A DNA stretch of 64,000 nt from Bacillota bacterium (GTDB lineage Bacteria; Bacillota; Clostridia; Peptostreptococcales; Anaerovoracaceae). The notes under the pieces were generated by a model that worked only from the letters and a program-made list of their open reading frames with translations, searched no databases and had not been told where the DNA came from. The position numbers and the translations under genes are program-made. The DNA lies in assembly GCA_017626845.1 (NCBI GenBank), contig JAGAHX010000035.1, forward strand, positions 1 to 64,000, written 5' to 3'. This document shows positions 1 through 7,581 of this stretch, one piece after another (position 1 is the stretch's first letter; each line of letters starts with the position of its first letter).

Positions 1-36
1 CCTGTGCTCAGTTGTAGTAGAATGTAGGTGGTCCAT
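1..36 (-). CDS. IS30-family transposase, N-terminal 12 codons only
   Basis: The reading frame starts with ATG at 36-34 and encodes MDHLHSTTTEHR before leaving the window. The SD AAGGAGG lies about 8 bases upstream, inside the IS leader. Short Thr/Ser-rich N termini of this kind occur in IS30-like transposases just before the helix-turn-helix. The DDE catalytic part is not in the window, so activity cannot be judged. Confidence 0.5.
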   Translation of the reverse strand, partial: MDHLHSTTTEHR

Positions 37-133
37 AGGGATTTCCTCCTTGTGAATGTGGTTTGGTCACTTACATTCTACCAAAGAGGTTCCTTATGGA
101 CTTTTCATCTTACATGTTCAACTTGATTCTACA
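1..133 (-). mobile_element. Terminal part of an IS30-family insertion sequence, continuing left of the window
   Basis: On the minus strand the element begins at 133 with TGTAGAATCAAGTTGAACA, which resembles the IS30 terminal repeat (TGTAGATTCAA-type start). A leader of about 75 bases follows, then a strong SD (AAGGAGG) and an ATG at 36. The other end lies outside the window, so the second inverted repeat and target duplication cannot be checked. It ends 46 bp past the stop of the FAD oxidase gene, so no gene here is interrupted. The family assignment rests on the terminal repeat and the start of the transposase only. Confidence 0.6.
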
Positions 134-178
134 ATCGGCCTCATTTTTCCAACCAAAGATTTCTGTATTTCCCGCCGT

Positions 179-1690
179 TTAATCACCTGTACCAAACAAA
201 TTCCCGGGATTCAGCATGCAGGCGGGGTCGAACGCCCGCTTGAGCGCCCGCATTTCCCCGATGGCAGAAGCTCCGTACATCGTCTCCAGGAAGGAGGCCT
301 TCAGCTTGCCCACGCCGTGTTCTGCGCTCACGGCGCCGCCCATCTCCGTCACCTGCTTTGCCCATTCGCCGTACAGCTCCTTGGCCCGGGCATATTCCGC
401 CAGGGAATTGGGCAGGATGTTCACATGCACGTGGTTGTTGCCGATGTGACCCCACACAGCAGACTGAAGTCCCAGCTGCGAAAGTCCTTCCCGGTACAGG
501 GCGAACACCCGGTGCAGGCAGCGGTCTGGCACGGACATGTCCGTCCCCAGCTTCGTAATGCCGGGCTCCTTCCTGCGGCGCACGTCGATGAGCATGTTGA
601 CGGACTCAGGCACCGCATGGCGGAAATCCTTAAAACGGCGGATATCCGCTGCGTTCCAGCCGAACCAGGTCCGCGCCGGATCGCCATTGCAGGCTGCGAG
701 GCAGGCAGAAGCCTTCTCCAGCTCCTCGAACGCCGCCTTCTTCGAATCTGCGTGGATCTCAACAAACAGAATGCTGTGCACGTCTTCCGGAACTTCGGCA
801 AGGGAGAACAAAGAAGCATCCCAGGCCTTGCGCTCCCGCAGGACGCGCAGCGCGCCTTCGTCGAAGAACTCGATGGAAGCCAGCCTGCTGCAGTTCTTCC
901 GCAGCGCCTCCGTCAGATCCAGAGCATCCCGCTCCGCATTCAGCAGAAAACCGCACTCCCAGATCTGCGGCGGGAGCGGCTCCAGCCGCAACAGCACCTC
1001 CGTAACGATCCCCAGCGTGCCGTCGCTGCCCACGAATAGGTCCACCGCATCCATGCCGTCTTCGACATAGTACCCGGATGCGTTCTTGACGGCGGGAATC
1101 CGGTAGGAAGGCAGATCCACCTCGACCGTCGAACCATCCTCGCAGCGGAGGGAAAGGAAACGCCCGGAGGCTTTCTGCTCACCCCTGCGCAGAGAAACCG
1201 TGCGGCCGTCCGCCAGGATCACCCGCAGCCCTTCGACATAACGCCGCGTCGGTCCGTAAAAATACGTGCGGGCGCCGGAGGCGTTGCAGGCGGTCATGCC
1301 GCCGATGCTGGCCGTCGTCTCCGTCGGGTCCGGCGGGAAGAACAGCGGGCCATATTCGCTGCGCAGGCCTTCCACGTATTTGCGGAGGTTTACCAGCAGC
1401 ACGCCGGGCTGCACCCGCAGCAGCACAGTCTCCCCTTCCCGCTCCGGGCCCAGGATCTTATCCATGCGGGAAAGGTTGAGCACGAGGCCGCCCCGGGGCA
1501 CTGCGCCTGCCGCAAGGCCCGTGCGGCCGCCCTGGGTCGTAACGGCGAGTCCATTCTCCCGGGCGAAAGCCAAAGCCTCGAAAACGTCCGCATCGCAAAC
1601 AGGGAAGGCGATATAGTCCGCCTTCCCCACAGAGCGGGATTCGTCCCGCAGATACAGAGCATGTTCGTCCGAAACGCGTTCGATCTTCAA
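179..1690 (-). CDS. FAD-binding oxidase, GlcD / D-lactate dehydrogenase type
   Basis: This is a flavoprotein of the GlcD/D-lactate dehydrogenase family, expected to oxidise a 2-hydroxyacid. The N-terminal FAD (PCMH-type) domain carries the glycine-rich GGRTGLAAG segment near residues 54-62. The C-terminal FAD-oxidase domain carries GSDGTLGIVTE near 220, WGHIGNNHVHVN near 415, and the family-typical tail SAEHGVGKLK...DPACMLNPGNLF. At 503 residues it is a little longer than the usual 460-480. The start is TTG at 1690, chosen because GGAGAG lies 8 bases upstream and no better start precedes the domain. It follows the PNPOx-TerD gene by 3 bp in an operon with a TetR gene. The exact substrate cannot be read from the sequence. 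Confidence 0.88.
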   Translation of the reverse strand: MKIERVSDEHALYLRDESRSVGKADYIAFPVCDADVFEALAFARENGLAVTTQGGRTGLAAGAVPRGGLVLNLSRMDKILGPEREGETVLLRVQPGVLLVNLRKYVEGLRSEYGPLFFPPDPTETTASIGGMTACNASGARTYFYGPTRRYVEGLRVILADGRTVSLRRGEQKASGRFLSLRCEDGSTVEVDLPSYRIPAVKNASGYYVEDGMDAVDLFVGSDGTLGIVTEVLLRLEPLPPQIWECGFLLNAERDALDLTEALRKNCSRLASIEFFDEGALRVLRERKAWDASLFSLAEVPEDVHSILFVEIHADSKKAAFEELEKASACLAACNGDPARTWFGWNAADIRRFKDFRHAVPESVNMLIDVRRRKEPGITKLGTDMSVPDRCLHRVFALYREGLSQLGLQSAVWGHIGNNHVHVNILPNSLAEYARAKELYGEWAKQVTEMGGAVSAEHGVGKLKASFLETMYGASAIGEMRALKRAFDPACMLNPGNLFGTGD

Positions 1691-1693
1691 ATC

Positions 1694-2902
1694 CTATTCT
1701 CTCCAGTGTTCCAATCCGTACTGCGCGAAGACGTCGGGAATGAGCCACTTATCGAAAGCCTTCTCCTCCGGCAGCAGGGACCAGCCGTCCTCCGTCTTTG
1801 CGATACGGGCGAGCTGCATGGACTTCTTGCCCTCCGGCGCTTCGCCGACGGCGTAGGACAGAAGCACGCTGCCGGTCTTCGCATCCTTCAGGGTGACCCG
1901 CAGATCGGCAGTCTGGCGCAGATCCTTCGCCAGCGCATCGGCGTTGTAGACGCCGGCCACCAGCGCTACGGACTCGTAGTCCGCCGCCAGTTTGTCCAGA
2001 TCCAGGCAGTATTTCTCCACGCCCAGCGTGTGTTCGATATCGTCCTCCAGATAGAGCGCGCCCTCGGTGCGGAAGGTCTCGGTCTGGTTGTAGAACACGA
2101 TGTCGTAGCGGCGCTCCAGCTTGCCGCCTTCTTTCAGCAGCAGCGGATACGCATCCACGTCCACATGTTCACCCTTGTCGGACCAGGTGGTCTCCACCAG
2201 GATCCTGGAAGACTCGACCTTGGCCGGTCCGGCGATGGAGGGATAGTCCGGCGCTGCCCCGGCAGGCTCCGCCACCGGCGGCTTCTCGAAGTACTTGCGG
2301 CACATGAACCACTCGTATTCGTTGGGGTCCGTTACGGGAGGATCGCCCTTTTCGGGGAACTTGACGTACTTCATGTCCGCCATGGGGCCTTCCGCCTTGC
2401 AGGAGACGTCCTCCCAGGGGCAGGTGACCACGAACACGTCCATCCAGCCGTAATGCGGCACGGAGAAGTGCGAGGGACCTCTGCCGTAGTGGCGCAGCAT
2501 CGCCTGTACCGCTTCGCCGTGCTTGCTGCGGAATTCTTCCCGCTTTACCTGGGTCAGCCGGCCGCGGAGCATAACGCAGCGGTAGTCGTGGAACACGTCG
2601 CGGTAATAGAATTCCGGATCCGTGTTGTTGTAGAGATAGGCGGCGACGCAGGTGACGATGGGCTCCTTGCGCCACAGATCCACCTTTCTGCCCTCTCTGG
2701 CGGAGTGGATGTAGATCTTGACGCCCTCCTCATCGCAAACTGCGCCGTAACAGAGAGGCACGGAATACGGCAGGCCGTCCTCATCCGTCGCGGACACGAC
2801 CACGAAGGGCGCCGTATCCAGGATGGCGGCGATGAGCTCTTTTTCCTTGACTTCGTGCTCGAACTTGCGCATTTTGACTTTTCTTAAGCCGAATTCACTC
2901 AT
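1694..2902 (-). CDS. Fusion of a PNPOx/NimA-like flavin-binding domain to a TerD-like domain
   Basis: Residues about 12-165 read as a pyridoxamine 5'-phosphate oxidase-like FMN split barrel of the NimA (nitroimidazole resistance) branch: APFVVVSATDEDGLPYSVPL, then HSAREGRK and FHDYRCVMLRG. After a linker, residues about 225-402 read as a TerD (tellurite/stress, calcium-binding) domain: VDVDAYPLLL, DIVFYNQTET, DKLAADYESVALVAGVYNA, SVLLSYAV, then a tail with DGWSLLP. TerD is normally a stand-alone cytoplasmic protein of about 190 residues. ATG at 2902 is preceded by AAGGAG. It lies between a TetR gene (11 bp gap) and a flavin oxidase (3 bp gap), which suggests a redox or stress-response operon. 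The TerD call is from pattern alone. Confidence 0.8.
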   Translation of the reverse strand: MSEFGLRKVKMRKFEHEVKEKELIAAILDTAPFVVVSATDEDGLPYSVPLCYGAVCDEEGVKIYIHSAREGRKVDLWRKEPIVTCVAAYLYNNTDPEFYYRDVFHDYRCVMLRGRLTQVKREEFRSKHGEAVQAMLRHYGRGPSHFSVPHYGWMDVFVVTCPWEDVSCKAEGPMADMKYVKFPEKGDPPVTDPNEYEWFMCRKYFEKPPVAEPAGAAPDYPSIAGPAKVESSRILVETTWSDKGEHVDVDAYPLLLKEGGKLERRYDIVFYNQTETFRTEGALYLEDDIEHTLGVEKYCLDLDKLAADYESVALVAGVYNADALAKDLRQTADLRVTLKDAKTGSVLLSYAVGEAPEGKKSMQLARIAKTEDGWSLLPEEKAFDKWLIPDVFAQYGLEHWRE

Positions 2903-2913
2903 GGGGTACTCCT

Positions 2914-3513
2914 TTACTTGCTATCGACCGATTCCTTGCAGAATCCCTTTAAGAACTGCGGTAACAGCTGGGCCGAATACTGGGCCAGCGAATAATTGCC
3001 GCCGGAGATGCACCAGTCGTACATCAGGCCCCGCTCAAAGACGGCGTAGGCCCGGGTGACGTCCAGCGTCGTAAATTCCTCCCGGAACAGCCCCTGCTGC
3101 TGACCCTCGATGACGATCTGCCGCAGCAGCTTGTAGTACATGCGGGTCGGATCCAGCAGGCTGCGTTCGCTGCCGGAGACCAGCTGAGAGGCGAACAGGC
3201 GGCTGAGGATGTCGATGGAGACCGTGTTTTCGATCATCAGGAACAGTTCCTGGTTGATGAACACCAGTTTTTCGATGACCCCTAAAGAGGGGTCCATCGT
3301 CTCCGTCAGCTCCTCGTACTTCTCGTCGAACAGATACGAAAGAGAGGCAGGCAGCGACTCCTTGCTCTCAAAGTAATGATAAAAGGAGCCCTTGGACGTG
3401 CCCGAGGCCTCTACGATGTCATCCACCGTCGTCTTGTCGTAGCCCTGCTCATAAAACAGCTTCCACGCGGCGGAAACGATCTTCCCTTTTGTATTATTCT
3501 GCGTTCTTTTCAA
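2914..3513 (-). CDS. TetR/AcrR-family transcriptional regulator
   Basis: The N-terminal TetR helix-turn-helix is clear: IVSAAWKLFYEQGYDKTTVDDIVEASGTSKGSFYHYF split over residues about 12-48. The remaining 150 residues are a helical ligand-binding domain with no assignable ligand. The start is TTG at 3513: an in-frame stop lies two codons upstream and no ATG precedes the HTH. The nearest SD-like sequence (AAGGAC) is rather far upstream, so translation initiation may be weak. It is the first gene of the operon with the PNPOx-TerD fusion and the FAD oxidase and probably regulates them. Confidence 0.88.
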   Translation of the reverse strand: MKRTQNNTKGKIVSAAWKLFYEQGYDKTTVDDIVEASGTSKGSFYHYFESKESLPASLSYLFDEKYEELTETMDPSLGVIEKLVFINQELFLMIENTVSIDILSRLFASQLVSGSERSLLDPTRMYYKLLRQIVIEGQQQGLFREEFTTLDVTRAYAVFERGLMYDWCISGGNYSLAQYSAQLLPQFLKGFCKESVDSK

Positions 3514-3549
3514 GGTTTATTTTTTCGTCCTTTTTTCAGTCTATAATTT

Positions 3550-3578
3550 AGTTTAACAATTAAATATTGAATTTTCAA
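3550..3578 (-). promoter_or_regulatory. Putative promoter of the TetR / PNPOx-TerD / FAD oxidase operon
   Basis: On the minus strand TTGAAA (3578-3573) is separated by 17 bases from TAAACT (3555-3550). The region is A+T-rich and carries TTGAAAAT-like repeats that could belong to an operator. This is the best match in the gap, not a proven start site. Confidence 0.4.
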
Positions 3579-3656
3579 CCATTTTCAAAATTCAAGACCG
3601 CAGAATTCTAATTTTCAGTCTAAACTTTATTCCGTATTCCATTCTGGTTTTTGCCG

Positions 3657-3665
3657 TGCTACAAT
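3657..3665 (+). promoter_or_regulatory. Putative extended -10 promoter of the cyclodeaminase-like gene
   Basis: TGCTACAAT has the TGn extension next to a good -10 (TACAAT, 3660-3665). Transcription from here would carry the palindromic repeat at 3673-3735 in the 5' leader, about 100 bases before the ATG at 3770. Confidence 0.4.
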
Positions 3666-3672
3666 GCAGCAT

Positions 3673-3735
3673 GTCCCTTCGACAAGCTCAGGGACCGCGG
3701 CGGACGCTGAGACGGACGCTGAGCCCGTCGAAGCG
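3673..3735. repeat. REP-like palindromic intergenic repeat
   Basis: The arms CCCTTCGACAAGCTCAGGG (from 3675) and GCTGAGCCCGTCGAAGCG (to 3734) are imperfect inverted copies. The left arm alone can form GTCCCT...AGGGAC. Between them CGGACGCTGAG is repeated in tandem (3701-3711 and 3713-3723). Sequences of the type CTTCGACAAGCTCAGG recur between genes in many unrelated bacteria. It sits in the leader of the gene at 3770. Confidence 0.7.
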
Positions 3736-3769
3736 TCAATTCATTTTATAACAGTAAAGGAAGACCATC

Positions 3770-4876
3770 ATGTTTAAACTCAACACCTACATCGAACCCG
3801 ATTTCACCCAGAAGTTTCTCGCGGAGGCACCGGACTGCACGCTGGTAAGAGCGCCCCACGCAAAGGCCGCGCCGAAAGGCTTCCACGCTACCTCCATCTA
3901 CCCGGAATACTTCAAGGTGAACGGCGAATGGCATCTGGCCAGGGACACCCGCATGGACGCCGTGGCGGTCTGGCGGGACGGGGAGATCCAGGTCGTTGAA
4001 TTCCGCAATATCAAAGAGAACGATCTCGTGGTCACAGGGCGCAGCGAGGACGGCAGCGAAGGCATCTACGTGCACGCTGCATGCTTTACCAGCGACGAAG
4101 AAGAAAGCGCCGAAAACGTGTTTTCCTTCCGCCGCAGCCGCAACCGGGAGACCAGTTTTACCTACGATTACGAGCGCTTGGTGAATCTGCTGAAATACGA
4201 AAAAGAACACGGCGGCTACGTGGTCTGGGTGCTCGGCCCAGCCTGCAGCTTCGACGTAACGGCACGGGAGATCATGTCCAGGCTCATCGCCGAAGGCTAC
4301 TGCCAGGCGCTGCTGGCCGGCAATGCGCTTGCCACCCACGACCTGGAGGGTGCCTATCTGGGCACAGCTCTGGGCTGCGACATCCGCAACCAGAAACTGC
4401 ATCACATGGGCCACTACAACCATCTGGAGACCATCAATGCCATCAACACCTACGGTTCCATCCCCGCCTTCATCAAGGGCGAAGGCATCGACAACGGCAT
4501 CATCTACAGCTGCGTCGCTAATAATGTGCCCTTCGTGCTGAACGGTTCCATCCGGGACGACGGTCCCCTGCCCGAGGTCTACGAGCACGCCTATGAGGGT
4601 CAGGACATGATCCGTTCCCACGTGCGCAAAGCCACGACCGTCATCGGCATGGCCACCATGCTCCACACCATCGCCACCGGCAACATGACGCCGACCTACC
4701 GCGTGCTGAAGGACGGCACGATCCGCCCGGTCTACTTCTACATGGTGGATTCCTCCGACTTCGTCGCCAGCAAGCTGGGCGACCGCGGCAGCCTTTCCGC
4801 CAGATCCATCGTCACGAACGTGCAGGACTTTATGAAGAACGTGGGGAGCGGGCTCGGCCTTTACGAATATCGCTGA
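3770..4876 (+). CDS. Archaeal-type ornithine cyclodeaminase / LOR-SDH-related protein (TIGR00300-like)
   Basis: The sequence matches the TIGR00300 / ArgZ-AgrE C-terminal family, which acts in ornithine and arginine breakdown through an NAD-dependent cyclodeaminase reaction. An N-terminal subdomain (PKGFHATSIYPEYF near 35-48) is followed by a Rossmann-like region with LLAGNALATHDLEGAYLG near 182-199, GHYNHLETINAI, and NNVPFVLNGSIRDDGPLPE near 250-268. At 368 residues it is shorter than many homologues because the first part of the LOR/SDH domain is missing or much reduced. The SD AAGGAAG lies about 7 bases before ATG 3770. Its 3' end overlaps the convergent antiporter gene by 47 bp. The substrate is inferred from family only. 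Confidence 0.8.
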   Translation: MFKLNTYIEPDFTQKFLAEAPDCTLVRAPHAKAAPKGFHATSIYPEYFKVNGEWHLARDTRMDAVAVWRDGEIQVVEFRNIKENDLVVTGRSEDGSEGIYVHAACFTSDEEESAENVFSFRRSRNRETSFTYDYERLVNLLKYEKEHGGYVVWVLGPACSFDVTAREIMSRLIAEGYCQALLAGNALATHDLEGAYLGTALGCDIRNQKLHHMGHYNHLETINAINTYGSIPAFIKGEGIDNGIIYSCVANNVPFVLNGSIRDDGPLPEVYEHAYEGQDMIRSHVRKATTVIGMATMLHTIATGNMTPTYRVLKDGTIRPVYFYMVDSSDFVASKLGDRGSLSARSIVTNVQDFMKNVGSGLGLYEYR

Positions 4877-6143
4877 ACAGGTGCCAGAGAGGCAGTAAAA
4901 AGAGATAAAACGCAAGAAGAATGGACAGGTCCGGGGCTGCGATCGTGGAGAGCACGCTCGCCGCGCCGACGGACCAGGGCCAATATGCACAGGTAACGAT
5001 AGCGGAGTCTTCCAGAGCAAGGGCGGCTTCGCTTTTTGTTTGGTAAAGATCGCCGCACAGTTCGTGGGTGAGCACGACGTTCAGCGTCTGGTTGCAGGAG
5101 ACGACGGAGGTGACGAGGGCGGTCAGATAACTTGCCCCGAAGGGAACGGTCTTTCCCGACAAGCGGTGAACCAAAGATCGAAGGCCGTCCAGCAGGTGCG
5201 TCCCGTGGAAGATCCCCGAGAACGCGGATACGAACGTAAAGATGAGCGCGATGCGCCGCATGGACAGGATGCCGCCGCCGTTCAGGACTGTGGAAAGCGA
5301 AGGGTCGGCCGTCCGGTACCCGCGCCACAGCAGCGGAAGCAGTTCCTGCGGTTCCATATGCTGCAGCAGCATCGTCAGAACGGCCGCGATCAGCATGCTG
5401 CAGCCCATCGTCAGGCGCATGTTCTTCTTCAGCGCCGCCAGCGCCAGCAGGACTGCCGCAGGCAGGACGCACAGCGGGGACAGCACGAATTCCCGGGAGA
5501 ACAGGCCCCGCAGATCCGGCACGCTGCCGCCGTGATGCGCGGACAGACCCAGCGCCAGATAGACCAGGCAGCTGGTGAAAAACGGAACGATGCAGCTCCT
5601 CGCCATATTGCGGATATTGTCGTAGATGTCCGTCTCCGTCAGACCGCTCACCAGCAGCGCGCTGGAGGACACCGACGACATGCGGTCGCCGAAATAGCAG
5701 CCGGAAAGCACCGCGCCGCCGGTCAGAACGGGGCTCACATCCATCGCGGAGGCCATAGCCATGCTGATGCCCCCCATCGTCGCGGCGGTCCCCATGGCCG
5801 TCCCGGTCAGGAAGGAGATAAGGCTGCACAGCACAAAGGCCATCATCAGAAAGATGGAAGGCCGGATCAGGCCCGTCGCCGCGGTCACGACGAAGGGAAT
5901 GGTGCCCGACGCACGCCAGCTGGCCGTCAGCATGCCGATAAATACGAAATTCAGGAAGATCAAGCGGTTGCGCCAGATGCCGTCCCGGCACATGCGCAGC
6001 AGCTGCGTCCACGTGTGCCCTTCCCGCCTGCCGTACAGCAAAAACAGCACGAGCCCCACCGTGAGGGCATACGCAGTAGACCGTCCCATGATGACGCACA
6101 GCAGCAGCGCCGCGCTGAATCCTGCAAAACAAAGATATGCCAT
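4830..6143 (-). CDS. NhaC-family Na+/H+ antiporter-like membrane transporter
   Basis: A 437-residue polytopic membrane protein with about 11-12 hydrophobic segments. Family marks include SFLTGTAMGTAATMGGISMAM near 110-130 and SGCYFGDRMSSVSSSALL near 148-165, typical of NhaC antiporters, some of which exchange amino acids or organic acids with sodium or protons. It is slightly short for NhaC (usually 450-490). No SD lies before the ATG at 6143; instead a terminator hairpin ends five bases upstream, so either expression depends on read-through from the aminotransferase gene or the start is elsewhere. Its 3' end overlaps the convergent cyclodeaminase-like gene, a neighbour that could share a substrate. 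Confidence 0.82.
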   Translation of the reverse strand: MAYLCFAGFSAALLLCVIMGRSTAYALTVGLVLFLLYGRREGHTWTQLLRMCRDGIWRNRLIFLNFVFIGMLTASWRASGTIPFVVTAATGLIRPSIFLMMAFVLCSLISFLTGTAMGTAATMGGISMAMASAMDVSPVLTGGAVLSGCYFGDRMSSVSSSALLVSGLTETDIYDNIRNMARSCIVPFFTSCLVYLALGLSAHHGGSVPDLRGLFSREFVLSPLCVLPAAVLLALAALKKNMRLTMGCSMLIAAVLTMLLQHMEPQELLPLLWRGYRTADPSLSTVLNGGGILSMRRIALIFTFVSAFSGIFHGTHLLDGLRSLVHRLSGKTVPFGASYLTALVTSVVSCNQTLNVVLTHELCGDLYQTKSEAALALEDSAIVTCAYWPWSVGAASVLSTIAAPDLSILLAFYLFLLPLWHLFSDIRKGRARSPRSS

Positions 6144-6176
6144 AAAAATACCCGGCAGGAAAAGCTCCTGCCGGGT
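6144..6176 (-). terminator. Rho-independent terminator of the aminotransferase gene, abutting the antiporter start
   Basis: Perfect 11-bp arms ACCCGGCAGGA (6150-6160) and TCCTGCCGGGT (6166-6176) flank a 5-base loop. On the minus strand the hairpin is followed by ATTTTT, directly before the ATG of the next gene at 6143. Confidence 0.85.
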
Positions 6177-6188
6177 CTATTCTACTCC

Positions 6189-7403
6189 TTACTTCAGCTT
6201 GTCGCAAAGCATCTTGCCCAGCTTCTTCGTTGCCTTCTCGATATTTTCGGGAGGAACGGCGCCGAAGCTGATGCGCATGCAGTTCGTAACAGGCTCGCCG
6301 TCGGTGAAGAACTTTTCGCCGGCTACGAATGCGACCTTAACGTCGGGTCTGGTGATGGCTTCTTCTCTCAGTTCGGTGGTGTTGAGTCCGCCGGGCAGCT
6401 GAGCCCAGGTGAACAGGCCGCCGTCGGGAACGGTCCACTTCGTGCCCTTGGGGAAGTATTCCTCGATGCACTCCATCATCTTCTGGCAGCGTTCTCTGTA
6501 CAGGCTGCAGATCATCTCGTGATGTTCGGGATAGTATCCTCTCTTGAAGAACTCGGCGCACAGCACCTGCGGCAGCATGGAGGTGTGGGAGTTCATGGCG
6601 GTCTTTACATCCTGCAGCGGCTGCATCATCTCGGGCAGGCCTACGATGTAGCCCAGACGGCTGCCTGCGGAGAAGATCTTGGAGAAGGAGTTGCCCAGGA
6701 TGACCTTGCCGGCCTTATCGAAGCTCTTGATGGGAGCCAGGTCGTGTCCGATAAAGCGGATGTCTCTGTAGGGGTCATCCTCGAAGACCAGCACATCGTA
6801 CTGCTCGGCCAGTTCGGCGATCTTCTTTCTTCTCTCCAGGGTGAGCGTTCTGCCGGAGGGGTTCTGGAAGGTGGGGATGACGTAGATCATCTTCGGGTTG
6901 TATTTCTGGATCTTGGCTTCCAGATCGTCCATGCGCATGCCGTCTTCATCCATCTCGACGCCGATGCACTTCGCCTCGAACATCTCGAAGGTCTCCACAG
7001 CGTGGACGAAGGTCGGTCTCTCCACCAGCACCACATCGCCGGGGTTGATGTAGATCTCGCAGGTGAGGGAGATGGTCTCCAGGCCGCCGGTGGTGATCAT
7101 GATGTGGTCTGCGTCGGTCTTGACGCCCTTGGGAGCCAGCAGCTGGTCGACAATGACTTCTCTTAAGTCCTTGACGCCGAGCAGGGGTCCGTACTGCAGG
7201 GCTTCCACGCCTCTGCCGTCCCGTCTCAGCACGTCGTTTGCGATCTCGCGGACTCTCTCTACGGGGAGCGCTTCCTTAGCGGGGGCGCCGATGCTCAGGG
7301 ATATGAGCTCGGGATCTGCCAGGGAATTGAACAGGCCGCGTACGACTTCCGCGGAGCCTGCCATGGTGTGTATTCTCTTTGCGAATTTGTTGCTGCTATC
7401 CAT
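6189..7403 (-). CDS. PLP-dependent aminotransferase, class I/II (2-aminoadipate aminotransferase-like)
   Basis: A fold-type I aminotransferase related to LysN/2-aminoadipate aminotransferases and to the catalytic half of MocR regulators. The PLP-lysine region NSFSKIFSAGSRLGY lies near residue 235, and the cofactor-binding segments YVIPTFQNPSGRTL and FEDDPYRDIRF are present. The start is placed at ATG 7403 because CAGGAGGT stands 7 bases upstream; the frame stays open 24 codons further, but that part reads through a structured repeat. At 404 residues it matches the family. A single gene with its own terminator at 6150-6176. The amino donor is unknown. Confidence 0.9.
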   Translation of the reverse strand: MDSSNKFAKRIHTMAGSAEVVRGLFNSLADPELISLSIGAPAKEALPVERVREIANDVLRRDGRGVEALQYGPLLGVKDLREVIVDQLLAPKGVKTDADHIMITTGGLETISLTCEIYINPGDVVLVERPTFVHAVETFEMFEAKCIGVEMDEDGMRMDDLEAKIQKYNPKMIYVIPTFQNPSGRTLTLERRKKIAELAEQYDVLVFEDDPYRDIRFIGHDLAPIKSFDKAGKVILGNSFSKIFSAGSRLGYIVGLPEMMQPLQDVKTAMNSHTSMLPQVLCAEFFKRGYYPEHHEMICSLYRERCQKMMECIEEYFPKGTKWTVPDGGLFTWAQLPGGLNTTELREEAITRPDVKVAFVAGEKFFTDGEPVTNCMRISFGAVPPENIEKATKKLGKMLCDKLK

Positions 7404-7425
7404 ACCGATTACCTCCTGTTGCTCG

Positions 7426-7482
7426 GGGTCCTGTCGCCGGGCACCCTTCCCTACATCCTCGCTGACGCTCGGCACAGGGCCC
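7426..7482. repeat. Imperfect palindromic intergenic sequence upstream of the aminotransferase gene
   Basis: GGGTCCTGTCGCCGGGC (7426-7442) is an imperfect inverted copy of GCTCGGCACAGGGCCC (7467-7482), separated by a C-rich loop. It lies in the leader of the aminotransferase gene. It has the look of a REP-like element, but no second copy exists in this window. Confidence 0.4.
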
Positions 7483-7540
7483 TTCCCTTGGCGCCACCCC
7501 TCGCATTCGCATTAAGGGCTATTATTTAAATAAATTTTAC

Positions 7541-7574
7541 CACAAAAAGAATCCATCAATGATTGATGGATTCT
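7541..7574 (-). terminator. Rho-independent terminator of the lipoprotein-to-dtd operon
   Basis: Perfect 12-bp arms AGAATCCATCAA (7548-7559) and TTGATGGATTCT (7563-7574) with a 3-base loop are followed on the minus strand by TTTTTGTGG. It lies 8 bp past the dtd stop. Confidence 0.9.
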
Positions 7575-7581
7575 ATTACAG

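Noticed and set aside
5040-7166. 708-codon open frame on the + strand opposite the antiporter and aminotransferase genes
   Set aside because: It is a frame shadow in G+C-rich DNA: rich in Gln, His, Arg and Ala, with no domain, and it spans two well-supported minus-strand genes and a terminator.
7404-7475. Longer start for the aminotransferase at 7475
   Set aside because: The extra 24 codons lie in a structured leader without an SD; CAGGAGGT stands before ATG 7403.
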